This document shows positions 55,616 to 64,000 of a stretch of DNA of 64,000 nucleotides, piece after piece. Position 1 is the stretch's first letter, and each line of letters starts with the position of its first letter. Source of the DNA: Acarospora socialis (Eukaryota; Ascomycota; Lecanoromycetes; Acarosporales; Acarosporaceae); the NCBI GenBank assembly GCA_025617375.2, contig JAMYGW020000006.1:129001-193000 (forward strand). Direction: 5' to 3'. The notes beneath the pieces are model-generated. The model was not told the DNA's origin. It did not search any database and saw nothing but the letters and a program-made list of their open reading frames with translations. The position numbers were made by a program, and so were the translations under genes.

Positions 55616-56677
55616 TCAGACGAGATAGGATGTAGAGTCGTCAGTCTGCCGAACCTCGGTAGGGTAGACCCAATTTCCTTCGTTCGTAACATCCAGTTGG
55701 GACTCCAGGTAGGGATTGAATTGGTCTTGCTCCGGAGCAGAAAGAAAGTCGTTGCTTGACCCGCTGGCAGGTGCGAGTGTAGTTTCAACTAGGGCGGCGC
55801 AGGACACGATAGATTCGCGGTTGGATGATGTGACTGTCTCCTGGTTTGGCGTATCGTGAACTTCGGTAAGTTCTGCAACGTACCATTGGTACTTTTCGCC
55901 AGTGGTATTCCGGGCTTCTACAGCTCTTGGGTCTGCCCTGTGAGATATCTCACCGGTGCGGAAAAGCTTTAGCACTACCGGTGCTACTGGCTCCGGATTC
56001 GAACCCATCAGTGACTCGACAGCCTCAGGGTCATTGTACTAGGGTTGGAACATGTCAGCTATCATTGATCAAGAGATAACACATATCCATTTCAGCTACG
56101 GCGAATTGAGAGAGATACGAACACTTACGCTGTGATGCTCACGAAGGTGGTTTCGCAGCTTATAGGGCCTCGAGAATCCCAGCAAGGTAGATATGGCTGT
56201 GCGTTTGTCTATTATTTTCCCTGTAAAAGGTCCATGCACCCGATTGTACCGATGGTACCACAAATCGCGGGCTTTTCGGTAATCACTTGAGAACTCGCAT
56301 CCACTAACTGGACAGTACCAGCAACGACGGGGTTTGTGTCGATTGACATGTCTCTTCAGTTCGTACACACGCTTGCAAGTGACCTCGCACCCGGGCCAGA
56401 GGCAGACATATTGTTCGGGAATGCGTGAGACGCTCTTTCCGTGAGATCTGTGTTCAGGTCCTTAGAGCAAGTCATCTCCATTGTGGAGAAGTAGGGCTTA
56501 CCCTGACTCATCGAACCGCAGCTCGATGCTAGCAGCATCCACAGTTGGAAAAGCGTAACCGGGTGCACCAGTAGTTGCATGAGGCTCGGCGGCAGGATTA
56601 CCTGAGCTGCAATGTTGCAACCTTGGGCAAAAGCCATGCGTTAGCTCAAAAAAAATTCGCCCTCACTGGTCGCCCAT
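55616..56677 (-). CDS. C2H2 zinc-finger protein, putative transcription factor
   Basis: Four exons (56677-56667, 56606-56502, 56447-56129, 56038-55616) give 285 residues. The first coding exon is only 11 nt (MGD plus two bases); its intron has a GCTAAC branch point and a GCAG end. Finger 1 is classical: Cys54, Cys59, His72 and His76 (C-x4-C-x12-H-x3-H). Finger 2 has Cys84, Cys89, His104 and His110. A third, partial motif lies at KLRNHLREHHS. The rest is unordered and acidic, with possible activation-domain traits (QDQFNPYLESQLD). Several fungal C2H2 proteins with this RCWYCPVSGCEFS layout exist without known targets. It is probably nuclear. The 3' exon is in frame and ends at a TGA. Confidence 0.78.
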
Positions 56678-57322
56678 TGTTGCACGAGGCGCCGGAGCAC
56701 TGCAAGGCTCCGGATCCGGACAGGACGGTGACGTGTCAGGGCGGCGCAGCGTTCAGTTGCAGAAACCGAGGCAATATTTCGCGAAGTAACTTGTCTGACG
56801 AGGCTCTGCCGTTGGATTTTTGGTGGGAAAGTTGAGGGGGCATTGAAGGGTTCAAGTATTCATTCTCGTCTTGAACCCCACTCTCGCGTACACTCGCCTT
56901 TCTACTATACGAGTGGTGATCGAAGGGAGATGAATGGTCAGGGTTCCGGTGACGCCTGCCTGGCGTCCTGTGCTTTTGATGCTCCACTCATTGCCCTCGT
57001 ATCAGATTACATATGTAGCCTCGCCGTTGTGAATGGTGCGGGATTTTCTGTGGCGACAAGCAACTGCGTCCCATAGCACTTCGATCTTTGGCATCTGTGC
57101 CGCAAATCGCAGAATTTCTTGAGAGATCTCGGTTTCTTTAGTACCTTACTCCGTAGAACTGCCATTGTTAGGTGATTACGCGCTAACGTTTACCGGCCTC
57201 AATCTCATTGAAAAGCAAATGTGCTCACGGAGGAGGGTCCTATGTAGCTATTGAGCCTCAGCGAACAAATAATGTACCTCACAAGACACTGTCAGGGTGC
57301 ATAGATTGATTGAGAATTGAAG
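56678..57322. other. Intergenic region, no supported gene
   Basis: A 0.65 kb spacer between the zinc-finger gene start and the SAS10 3' end. An 83-codon minus-strand frame (56987-56736) lies just upstream of the zinc-finger ATG; I could not link it to that gene by splicing. Confidence 0.5.
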
Positions 57323-59392
57323 CTACAACTTCACGCTCTTGACCAAGCCCTTCTTAATGCCGGTCAACTCGCCTCCATAACCACCTTTCCCTTCGCCGCC
57401 TCTATAAACCTGTCTCATACTGCCCAACTTCTTCTTCTTCTCCTCAAACTTCTTCCTCTTCTTCACCCGCGGATTCCTCACATCCTTCTTCCGCTTCGGC
57501 GCCAATCCCTTATTCTTCTCGATCGCGTACGTGATCGCCCTCTTCCCATCCGGCGCCAACTCCTCCTTGACTTCGACTCTGCCGCCACTTTCGAGGGCTT
57601 GCCGATGTGCGTCTGCTAGTTCCTTCTTCGCCGCCCTCTTCTTCTTGGATCTTGCGGCAACCATGTCGTAATAATCCTCCTCACTGCCTCCCTCGTCCCT
57701 TAGCTCCATAGCTACTCGGCGGTCTTCTTCGTCGCTGTCTCCACCCAAGGGAGCACCCTTAGCCCTGCTTTTACTCTTGCCTCTTTTCTCCGCCTCGGCG
57801 TTTAATCTCGCCTGCCGATCCTTTAGGCGCTCTCGATAAGGTAGATCCGCATCTCCACCGGCGTCTCGGCCTGCAGCGTCCCGCTTGTTCGCCTTCTGTG
57901 TGATTTGAGAGGTGTAGAAACGTAGACTTTTCTTACGCTTGGCTTTCTCTGCAGCTTCATGAGGTGTGAGGGTTGTCTCCTCGCCAAAGTCGGAATCGCC
58001 ATCGTTGCCCTGCAGTTGATTCAACGAAGATGATTTCGTTTTCCGTCTACTTGTAGTGTTCGCGAGATGAGAGAGTGTGGCAAGCTCTTCTTCGACCTTT
58101 TGCGCTCGTTCTGCACGGCGCGCTTCGGCTTCGGCTTGAGCAGCTTCCGCGATACGCTGGGCTTTCGTCTTCTTCTTCTTCTTCTTGGCTGGTTGGCTAC
58201 TAGGTAGATCGGTAACGTCCGTTTGCGCTTTATCTTGGGAACCCAATAGTGCTTCAGTATTCTCCTCCGAACCTGCCCCGTTGGTTATCATCTCAGTGGT
58301 GTCTGGTATCCGAAGGTCTTTGACCTTTTCCCACACTTGTCGGCATTTGACCAAGCTATCCATGACTGCGTGATCCCGGAGTTCGGCTGGCGGCAGAGCC
58401 ATCAAAACAGATTGACCGTTCCTGGATGTTGATGTTAGGAGCGCGAAGTACATGCTCAGCGCACCGAGATATGCGGACAGAGCCCGGAACTTGATCGTTG
58501 CCACGCTCGTCATACCAGACTTCACCCGCCTATGCTCCTTACCACGCGCGAGAGATGTCGGAGACTGGTCGTGACGAATTACTGCTTCAGCGCCCGCAGC
58601 TGCGATTGCCAAGTCCTTATGCATGGGCTGTAGTTCCAAGAATTCCTTCGACAACGGCTCGAACTCCGGATACCTGGATCTGAGGATCCTAATTCTATCT
58701 TCTGGTTTCATATCTTCCGTGATCTCCAGCTGCGGTAGAATTTCCGTAACGACACCACCCCGATCATCAGGTTCATCATTATCTCCACCAGTTCCCTCAG
58801 CTTGTAACCACTCCGCCTGATCAAAGCCAAAGTCTGCCTCACTCATCCCCTGCAACCTCTTCTGCTGTAGTCTCCTCGCCTCCGCCTCCTCTTCCAACGC
58901 ATCGGCCTCCGTCTCAATGGTGTCTGCATTGTAGTAATCACGCTTGGAGGCACCCCAGCCCCCGGCATCTTCATCTTCTGATGGCGCTGAAGCTTCAGAG
59001 TCGGATCCTTGCCGTGCTTGTTTTTGCATGGGTGCCGTGTCTTCGGTTGGAGAGTCAGATCCGTAGTTGTCCTCATTCTCAACATCCTCGCTGGACGAGT
59101 AGGCTAGCACTTCCTCGTCGGACTGTTCAAGGAACTTGTCTGCCCAGTGAGTCAGCGCTGACCAAAAGCAGAACTGACGCTGGATAATAATACCTTGTTC
59201 TTGAATCTTCCTACGTCTCTTCTGCTCTGGCCCTTCGTCTAACAAGATTTTGTCTCTGTTGATGTGAAATTCATCCTCCGAGTCCGCGACGTCTTCATAG
59301 GAAGTAATTCGGAGCTTGGAATCGGCATCTTCGATTTCCTGGTGGCTGGTATGACCGAAGGGCTGACCAGAGGCTTTCCTTTTCTTGCCCAT
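57323..59392 (-). CDS. UTP3: Small-subunit processome protein Sas10/Utp3
   Basis: Two exons (59392-59194 and 59139-57323, 54-nt intron) encode 671 residues. I chose the ATG at 59392 because it gives the familiar MGKKRK start; a Met 12 codons upstream is also in frame. The N-terminus is acidic and disordered (LEQSDEEVLAY, many D/E). The Sas10/Utp3 domain lies near 230-320 (LRSRYPEFEPLSKEFLEL, ALSAYLGALSMYFALLTS). Lys-rich coiled segments follow. The C-terminal Sas10 domain (about 590-671) contains GKRAITYAIEKNKGLAPKRK and NPRVKKRKKFEEKKKKLGS. It takes part in 18S pre-rRNA processing in the nucleolus. The intron is a multiple of three without stops, so retention would add 18 residues. Its start is 188 nt from the divergent TSC10-like gene. 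Confidence 0.92.
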   Translation of the reverse strand: MGKKRKASGQPFGHTSHQEIEDADSKLRITSYEDVADSEDEFHINRDKILLDEGPEQKRRRKIQEQGIIIQRQFCFWSALTHWADKFLEQSDEEVLAYSSSEDVENEDNYGSDSPTEDTAPMQKQARQGSDSEASAPSEDEDAGGWGASKRDYYNADTIETEADALEEEAEARRLQQKRLQGMSEADFGFDQAEWLQAEGTGGDNDEPDDRGGVVTEILPQLEITEDMKPEDRIRILRSRYPEFEPLSKEFLELQPMHKDLAIAAAGAEAVIRHDQSPTSLARGKEHRRVKSGMTSVATIKFRALSAYLGALSMYFALLTSTSRNGQSVLMALPPAELRDHAVMDSLVKCRQVWEKVKDLRIPDTTEMITNGAGSEENTEALLGSQDKAQTDVTDLPSSQPAKKKKKKTKAQRIAEAAQAEAEARRAERAQKVEEELATLSHLANTTSRRKTKSSSLNQLQGNDGDSDFGEETTLTPHEAAEKAKRKKSLRFYTSQITQKANKRDAAGRDAGGDADLPYRERLKDRQARLNAEAEKRGKSKSRAKGAPLGGDSDEEDRRVAMELRDEGGSEEDYYDMVAARSKKKRAAKKELADAHRQALESGGRVEVKEELAPDGKRAITYAIEKNKGLAPKRKKDVRNPRVKKRKKFEEKKKKLGSMRQVYRGGEGKGGYGGELTGIKKGLVKSVKL

Positions 59393-59580
59393 TTTTTCCG
59401 ATTTCGTCAACTTAGGAAATGCGTGCAACGGAGAATGTTCGTCGAGGAAACTCTTATCGATATCGCCAAACTTGCGCTAAGTTTACAATCATCCTTGTGC
59501 AATATTTATGCCCACAACAATGCATCCTAACGGCCCCTTCCCTCTACAAACCGTCCCAACGCGTTTTGTGACTCGATTCA

Positions 59581-60801
59581 ATGGCAATTGGCTTTTTCTG
59601 GACGTCAGTGCTGCTTTGTGTTTTTATTGCTATTCTAGGGGCCGATAGAATGGGCCTTTTTAGAAGAGCAAATCACTTCCCCGTCAATGGCCGGGTAAGT
59701 AAAAGCTTTCAATTCAATGGTGCAGACAACAACTTGCTGATAGCTCTCCTAGACAGTCATTGTAACCGGAGGCTCCCAAGGGATGGGAAAGGGAGTTGCC
59801 AAACTGCTTGCACAGAAAGGAGCAAACGTGGTGATCGTTGCTCGGACCGTCAAGAAGCTCGAGGCTGTTGTCGAATATATAGCAGTATGTCAGCATCACC
59901 ATCAGACAGCGGAAATCATCTGATGAATACGTCGCAGTCAGCAGCACGGAACCCTCAACTGCAACGCTTTCATTTCATCAGCGCGGATCTTATGGACCCT
60001 GAGGCAGCAGCACGGGTCATAGAGGAGGTCACGTCTTGGAACCACGGCATGCCGCCAGATATTGTATGGGCCTGCGCGGGCACCTCGCATCCGACTTTGT
60101 TCATTGATACCCCAATTACGCGCCACAAGCATGAGATGGACTCGAACTACTTCTCGGCTCTGTATATGGCCCACCCAATACTCAAAGCGTGGCTCGGATC
60201 GACACCTCCTCAAGAGCGTGAGACGAAAACTACCGGAACGCCTTCCTCCGCCTCATCCCTACCTCGACATCTCATCTTCACATCTTCAGTCCTGGCATTC
60301 TACCCTCTTCTCGGCTATAGCCCGTACGCACCATCCAAAGCAGCGCTCCGTAGTCTGTCCGATACGCTGTCTCAGGAACTCCAGCTCTACAACGGTGCGA
60401 GACGAAAAGACCCTTCGCTCGACTCTCAGGTTGACGTAAAGATCCACACCATTTTTCCTGGCACGATCTTCTCACCGATGTACGAGGAGGAAAATAAGAT
60501 TAAGCCCGCCATCACCAAGAAGCTTGAGGAAGGAGACGATGGGCAAACGGAGGACGAGGTGGCTGCGGCAAGTGTTAAGGGACTGGAGAATGGGGAGTAT
60601 CTGGTCGCCACCTCTTTGCTCTCTGCTGCAATGAAGGCAACCGCACTTGGTGGAAGCCCTAGGAACAACCGGTTTGTGGATACACTATTCAGCTGGCTTG
60701 CCAGTCTGATTATGCTCTTTGTACAGTGGGATTTTGATAGAAAAGTGTGGAAGTGGGGCTCCACGAATGGCGTTCACGGGACATCAAGCGGTCAGAAATA
60801 A
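59581..60801 (+). CDS. TSC10: 3-ketodihydrosphingosine reductase (Tsc10/KDSR)
   Basis: Three exons (59581-59694, 59753-59884, 59938-60801) give 369 residues. Residues 3-20 form an N-terminal membrane anchor ([16 protein letters not shown]). The SDR Rossmann fold follows with TGGSQGMG at 43-50 for NADPH and VWACAGTS as the NAG-like motif. The catalytic pair is in YAPSK at 212-216, preceded by the Ser of [17 protein letters not shown]-terminal hydrophobic stretch ([16 protein letters not shown]) should hold it to the ER. It performs the second step of sphingolipid synthesis, reducing 3-ketodihydrosphingosine to dihydrosphingosine. The order and length of motifs match Tsc10 well. It shares a short divergent promoter with SAS10. 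Confidence 0.93.
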   Translation: MAIGFFWTSVLLCVFIAILGADRMGLFRRANHFPVNGRVSKSFQFNGADNNLLIALLDSHCNRRLPRDGKGSCQTACTERSKRGDRCSDRQEARGCCRIYSSMSASPSDSGNHLMNTSQSAARNPQLQRFHFISADLMDPEAAARVIEEVTSWNHGMPPDIVWACAGTSHPTLFIDTPITRHKHEMDSNYFSALYMAHPILKAWLGSTPPQERETKTTGTPSSASSLPRHLIFTSSVLAFYPLLGYSPYAPSKAALRSLSDTLSQELQLYNGARRKDPSLDSQVDVKIHTIFPGTIFSPMYEEENKIKPAITKKLEEGDDGQTEDEVAAASVKGLENGEYLVATSLLSAAMKATALGGSPRNNRFVDTLFSWLASLIMLFVQWDFDRKVWKWGSTNGVHGTSSGQK

Positions 60802-61617
60802 GTGAGTTTGGGGTTTTGTCCTGCTTCCGTTCGATATTCGATCTGTGCAGTCGTTTGTTCTCTATATTGTTTATGTCTACGCTGAATATCGACGGCCGCT
60901 GCTCGATAGCCATCCCATGGTGACGAAATCTACAAAGGCTTCAGTCTCACCGAACTTATTGTGTCTCTCATAGTTTCTGACATACTGAAAATGTGTCCCA
61001 CTAGCGGCCTGGGATGGAGGAGTCTCCAGGTTTCCGCATTTCTGAGGAGGTCATTGTGTACTAGATGATACCCTTGTTGGGGAGTCTCTGCCATTCGCGC
61101 AAAGGGAACCTTTCCGGTCTACCATGTGAACAGCTTCTATCTAGATCTAGACAGGTCATCCAACTCTTCAGCTTCCCTGGCCAGTCATGCGACAAACGGC
61201 GGGGTCATTAGAACTGTCTCCTGTAATGCGATCCTTTTGGCTTTCAGGGCTTTGAATTCTGATGACCGTTAAGTCCAATAAAGGCAACCTCAAGGCAATC
61301 AAGTCCGTAGTGAAGTCAATGATAAAGCTCCGTATAACAGAATCGAGTTCATAATCCAGAATCTCGAACCCTAGCCTGGAGGTTTAGGTCAATCTCAATT
61401 CAACGTTGACAGGACATCGTCCCAAGTGTTCACGCATGTCATCCCAACTTTTGCATGTGACAGTGGAAGCCAACACCTGGAGCCCTCCATTCCGGCACCA
61501 ATACCCCATGATAGATAATGGTTCGATGGATGCCATGAAAAGGAACATCTAAAAAAAAATGACAATGTAGCTTACTCATTGCGAGTTCGTTATATTGGAA
61601 ATCATTGATGAATCGGC
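60802..61617. other. Intergenic region, no supported gene
   Basis: A 0.8 kb spacer between TSC10 and the lipase-like gene, both on the plus strand. It is fairly AT-rich with an A9 run near 61552. I see no gene in it. Confidence 0.55.
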
Positions 61618-63518
61618 ATGCTGGCGTCAATATGCAGCACCCTTGCTGACGTTGCGCTTTTCTGGCGATCTGTATGTGCTGAAAAACGCCCTCCCATGAT
61701 TCCGAGTCAGAAGGCGAGATTCGTATTGATTGTTTGGTCCTCTAGAAAGCCTTCTCATGGTGGACGAAAAAGAAGCCGCGCGATGTCCTGCTGGACAACC
61801 TCGCCCAGGCACAGTCGTACGAGGACTGGGAAGAGGCCGCCTTTAAGCTCGATGAGCTTTTTGGGTCCGACCTGTGGTATGTCGTTGACTTCGGGTTATG
61901 CGCCCTGAGCTATAGGAGCCGATCGACTGATTGCAACTTCCAGGCGGCAGAACGCGGCGAGTAAATACTACGACTACCGGTTGATCTACGAACGGCTCCA
62001 GGCCATCATCGAAGCCCGAGAGGACGGAGATATCCTCACTCTCGTCAGTCTGCTACGGTCCGGTCTCGTGCGCAACCTGGGGAACATCACCGCCCCGCGC
62101 CTCTTCAATCGCGCCTATGCTGGAACGAAGCTCCTAATAGAAGACTACATCACTCAAGTGGCTCTAGCCATTGAATATGTCACGACGCTTCCAACAACAC
62201 CGAGTCTCGAGAGCGGCTTTACCTCTCAGGCGAAACTCGACCTCCTCCACGATACTCGGCAGGCTTTCGGGCGGTCTACACTTGTGTTGCAAGGAGGAGC
62301 GATCTTCGGCCTGTGTCATTTGGGGGTTGTGAAGGCATTGCACCTCCGAGGCTTGCTGCCACGGATCATCACCGGTACGGCCACAGGAGCGCTGATCGCG
62401 GCGCTGGTGGGCATACATACAGAGGAAGAGCTCCTAGATTTTGTCAATGGCGACGGTATTGACCTGACGGCCTTTGCCAGGAATGGAACCGCTGGGAAGA
62501 GCAAGACCGACAATAAGAACAGTCTGTTGCGGACGCTGGTCCGACGAGTGAGACGTTTCCTCCGAGAGGGCTACTTCCTAGACATGAATATACTGGAAGA
62601 ATGCGTCCGGGCGAACGTCGGAGACATGACATTCGAAGAAGCCTACACCAAAACCAAACGAGTCCTCAACATCACCGTAGCCACCTCCGGAAGAGGCGGC
62701 GTCCCGAATCTGCTGAACTACCTAACCGCTCCGAACGTCGTACGTCTCCCCGATACCGCACCACTTCCCATACTAACTTCCCCACCCAGCTTATCTGGTC
62801 CGCGGCCCTCGCCTCCAACGCCTCCTCAGCAACCCTCTACCCGCCCGTAACCCTCCAATGCAAAGACGAAAGCGGCACCATCGTGCCCTGGGCCTCAGCG
62901 CAAGGCATCACGTTCCGGCCATGGCGCCAAGCCAGCTACACGGAGCGCGACTCGCCGCTGAGCCGCATCGCGGAGCTCTTCAACGTAAACCACTTCATCG
63001 TCTCCCAAGCCCGTCCCTACATCGCGCCCTTCCTGCGTTCCGACCTGCACCATCGCCCGCCCAATGCCCGCCATGCGATGGGGTCGTGGAACCTCACGAC
63101 GCCGTTGCTGAGACTCATCACGCTTGAGATCCATCATCGCCTCAACCAGCTCGACGTTCTCGGTCTGCTGCCCGCTCCTGTGCGCCGCTTGCTGATCGAC
63201 GAGACGATCCCCGGCGCGAGCTTGACGCTTGTGCCGGAACTGGCGCCCTCGGATCTGGTTAAGTTGTTGGAACATCCGACGCATGAGAGTTTGCAGTATT
63301 GGATTCTGCGTGGGGAGAGGAGCGTCTGGCCGGCTGTGGGGGCGTTGAAGGTGCGCTGTGCGGTGGAGGTGGAGCTCGATAGGGGGTATCAGGTTGTGAG
63401 GAGGAGGAAGCCGTTGGATATGGGCATGGGGACTGCTGGTGCGTATCGAGTGCAGCAGAGAGGGGTGAGTGTGGAGGGGAGGAAGAGGAGGAGGGCTGTT
63501 AGTGTGGGCCAGGGCTGA
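61618..63518 (+). CDS. Patatin-like TAG-lipase family protein (Tgl3/4/5 type), catalytic residues apparently absent
   Basis: Four exons (61618-61671, 61746-61876, 61944-62739, 62790-63518) encode 569 residues. After a short hydrophobic start comes the N-terminal domain found in fungal TAG lipases (AFSWWTKKKPRDVLLDNL, AQSYEDWEEAAFKLDELFG, WRQNAASKYYDYRLIYERL). The patatin fold begins at LVLQGGAIFGLCHLGVVKAL near 190, which is the oxyanion loop. The nucleophile elbow should read GxSxG but is GTATG at 206-210, with Ala208 in the Ser position. The second half has LIWSAALASNASS and IAELFNVNHFIVSQARP. The segment before the latter normally holds the catalytic Asp-Gly; here it reads ASYTERDSPLS, and no suitable DG is present. 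So it is probably a lipid-droplet or membrane pseudo-lipase, or an enzyme with another activity such as acyltransfer. The splice sites are good. Confidence 0.88.
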
Positions 63519-63866
63519 GCGGTTGTTTTGGTGTTGGTTGGCGGAAAATGTTTCAGGGGTGGGGCGTTTTTGCTAGTGGGAAGGAAGATTTTAAGCTGAG
63601 GCTTCCAGGATGACATAGGGAGAATCTTGATGATACCTGAACATTGATGTATTTATGTGGATCAGCTGCCTTGACGTCGAGCTCCTCTATCAGGCATCTC
63701 GAACATATATCAACCAAAACGTCGCTTCTAGGTTCGCTCAAGACTTTTGATTCCCACACCGGATCACACGTCATGCCCTGCCCAGACAGAGAGCTCTCTC
63801 TTCCACGCCCCGTGACCAGAGCCACAACCCGATGTCATCGAACTCCACCATCACTTCACAGTCACC
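63519..63866. other. Intergenic region, no supported gene
   Basis: A 0.35 kb spacer after the lipase-like gene; nothing recognisable. A C-rich stretch just before 63867 could be the leader of the next gene. Confidence 0.5.
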
Positions 63867-64000
63867 ATGTTACCAGAGGTCCTTCTCCTCACCGACCAAA
63901 GCACACCCAATACCCGAAGATTAACACTCTCACCCAATCCAGCCATCCCATCAACACAGCAAAGACACTCTCAAACCACAACACCCCACTCCATTGCCCG
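63867..64000 (+). CDS. Possible 5' end of a gene running off the window
   Basis: An ATG in good context (GTCACCATG) opens a frame of 44 codons that reaches the window edge without a stop (start MLPEVLLLTDQSTPNTRR). The composition is Thr/Pro/Ser-rich. Too little is visible to name it; it may be chance. Confidence 0.3.
   Translation, partial: MLPEVLLLTDQSTPNTRRLTLSPNPAIPSTQQRHSQTTTPHSIA

Overview
The window is chromosomal DNA of a filamentous ascomycete (Pezizomycotina; a Dothideomycete would fit, but the class is inference). The genes have short introns of 45-200 nt with GTRNGT donors, CTRAY-type branch points and YAG acceptors. The gene set is fungal: SSD1, GH17 glucanase, NACHT/WD40 STAND proteins, a GPI-type wall protein, TSC10, HSP78 and a fungal-type initiator tRNA-Met. 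Exon borders below were read by hand from frame continuity, splice sites and remembered family sequences. No database was consulted.

Layout. Left arm (1-20 kb): 3' part of a fructosamine-kinase-like gene, an esterase-NACHT-WD40 receptor (2162-7310), a DHA1-type MFS exporter, a 105-aa IFI6-16-like membrane protein, a secreted GH17 glucanase and a second, intronless STAND receptor (14441-19102). An initiator tRNA-Met follows at 20.3 kb, then a very large coiled-coil protein (21.4-28.2 kb). Middle (28-38 kb): a compositionally odd, C/T-rich tract with an interstitial telomere-like (ACCCTG)10 array, EMC5, a GPI-anchored-type wall protein, a cupin and a gene-poor zone. That zone holds a small secreted cysteine-rich protein flanked by two diverged copies of a 60-bp repeat. 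Right arm (38-64 kb): a dense housekeeping block with SSD1, GLE1, translation factor eEF1B-alpha, mitochondrial HSP78, meiotic MSH5, a C2H2 zinc-finger protein, SAS10/UTP3, 3-ketodihydrosphingosine reductase (TSC10) and a patatin-like TAG-lipase homologue. The last has neither the catalytic Ser nor the expected Asp motif.

The genes mostly act separately. SSD1, the GPI protein and the GH17 enzyme all concern the cell wall. GLE1 (mRNA export), SAS10 (18S processing), eEF1B and tRNA-iMet serve gene expression. TSC10, EMC5 and the lipase-like protein act at ER or lipid-droplet membranes. The left arm looks accessory: two different STAND receptors bracket a small glycine-rich hydrophobic protein. 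This and the effector-like secreted protein are the best places to look for undescribed biology.
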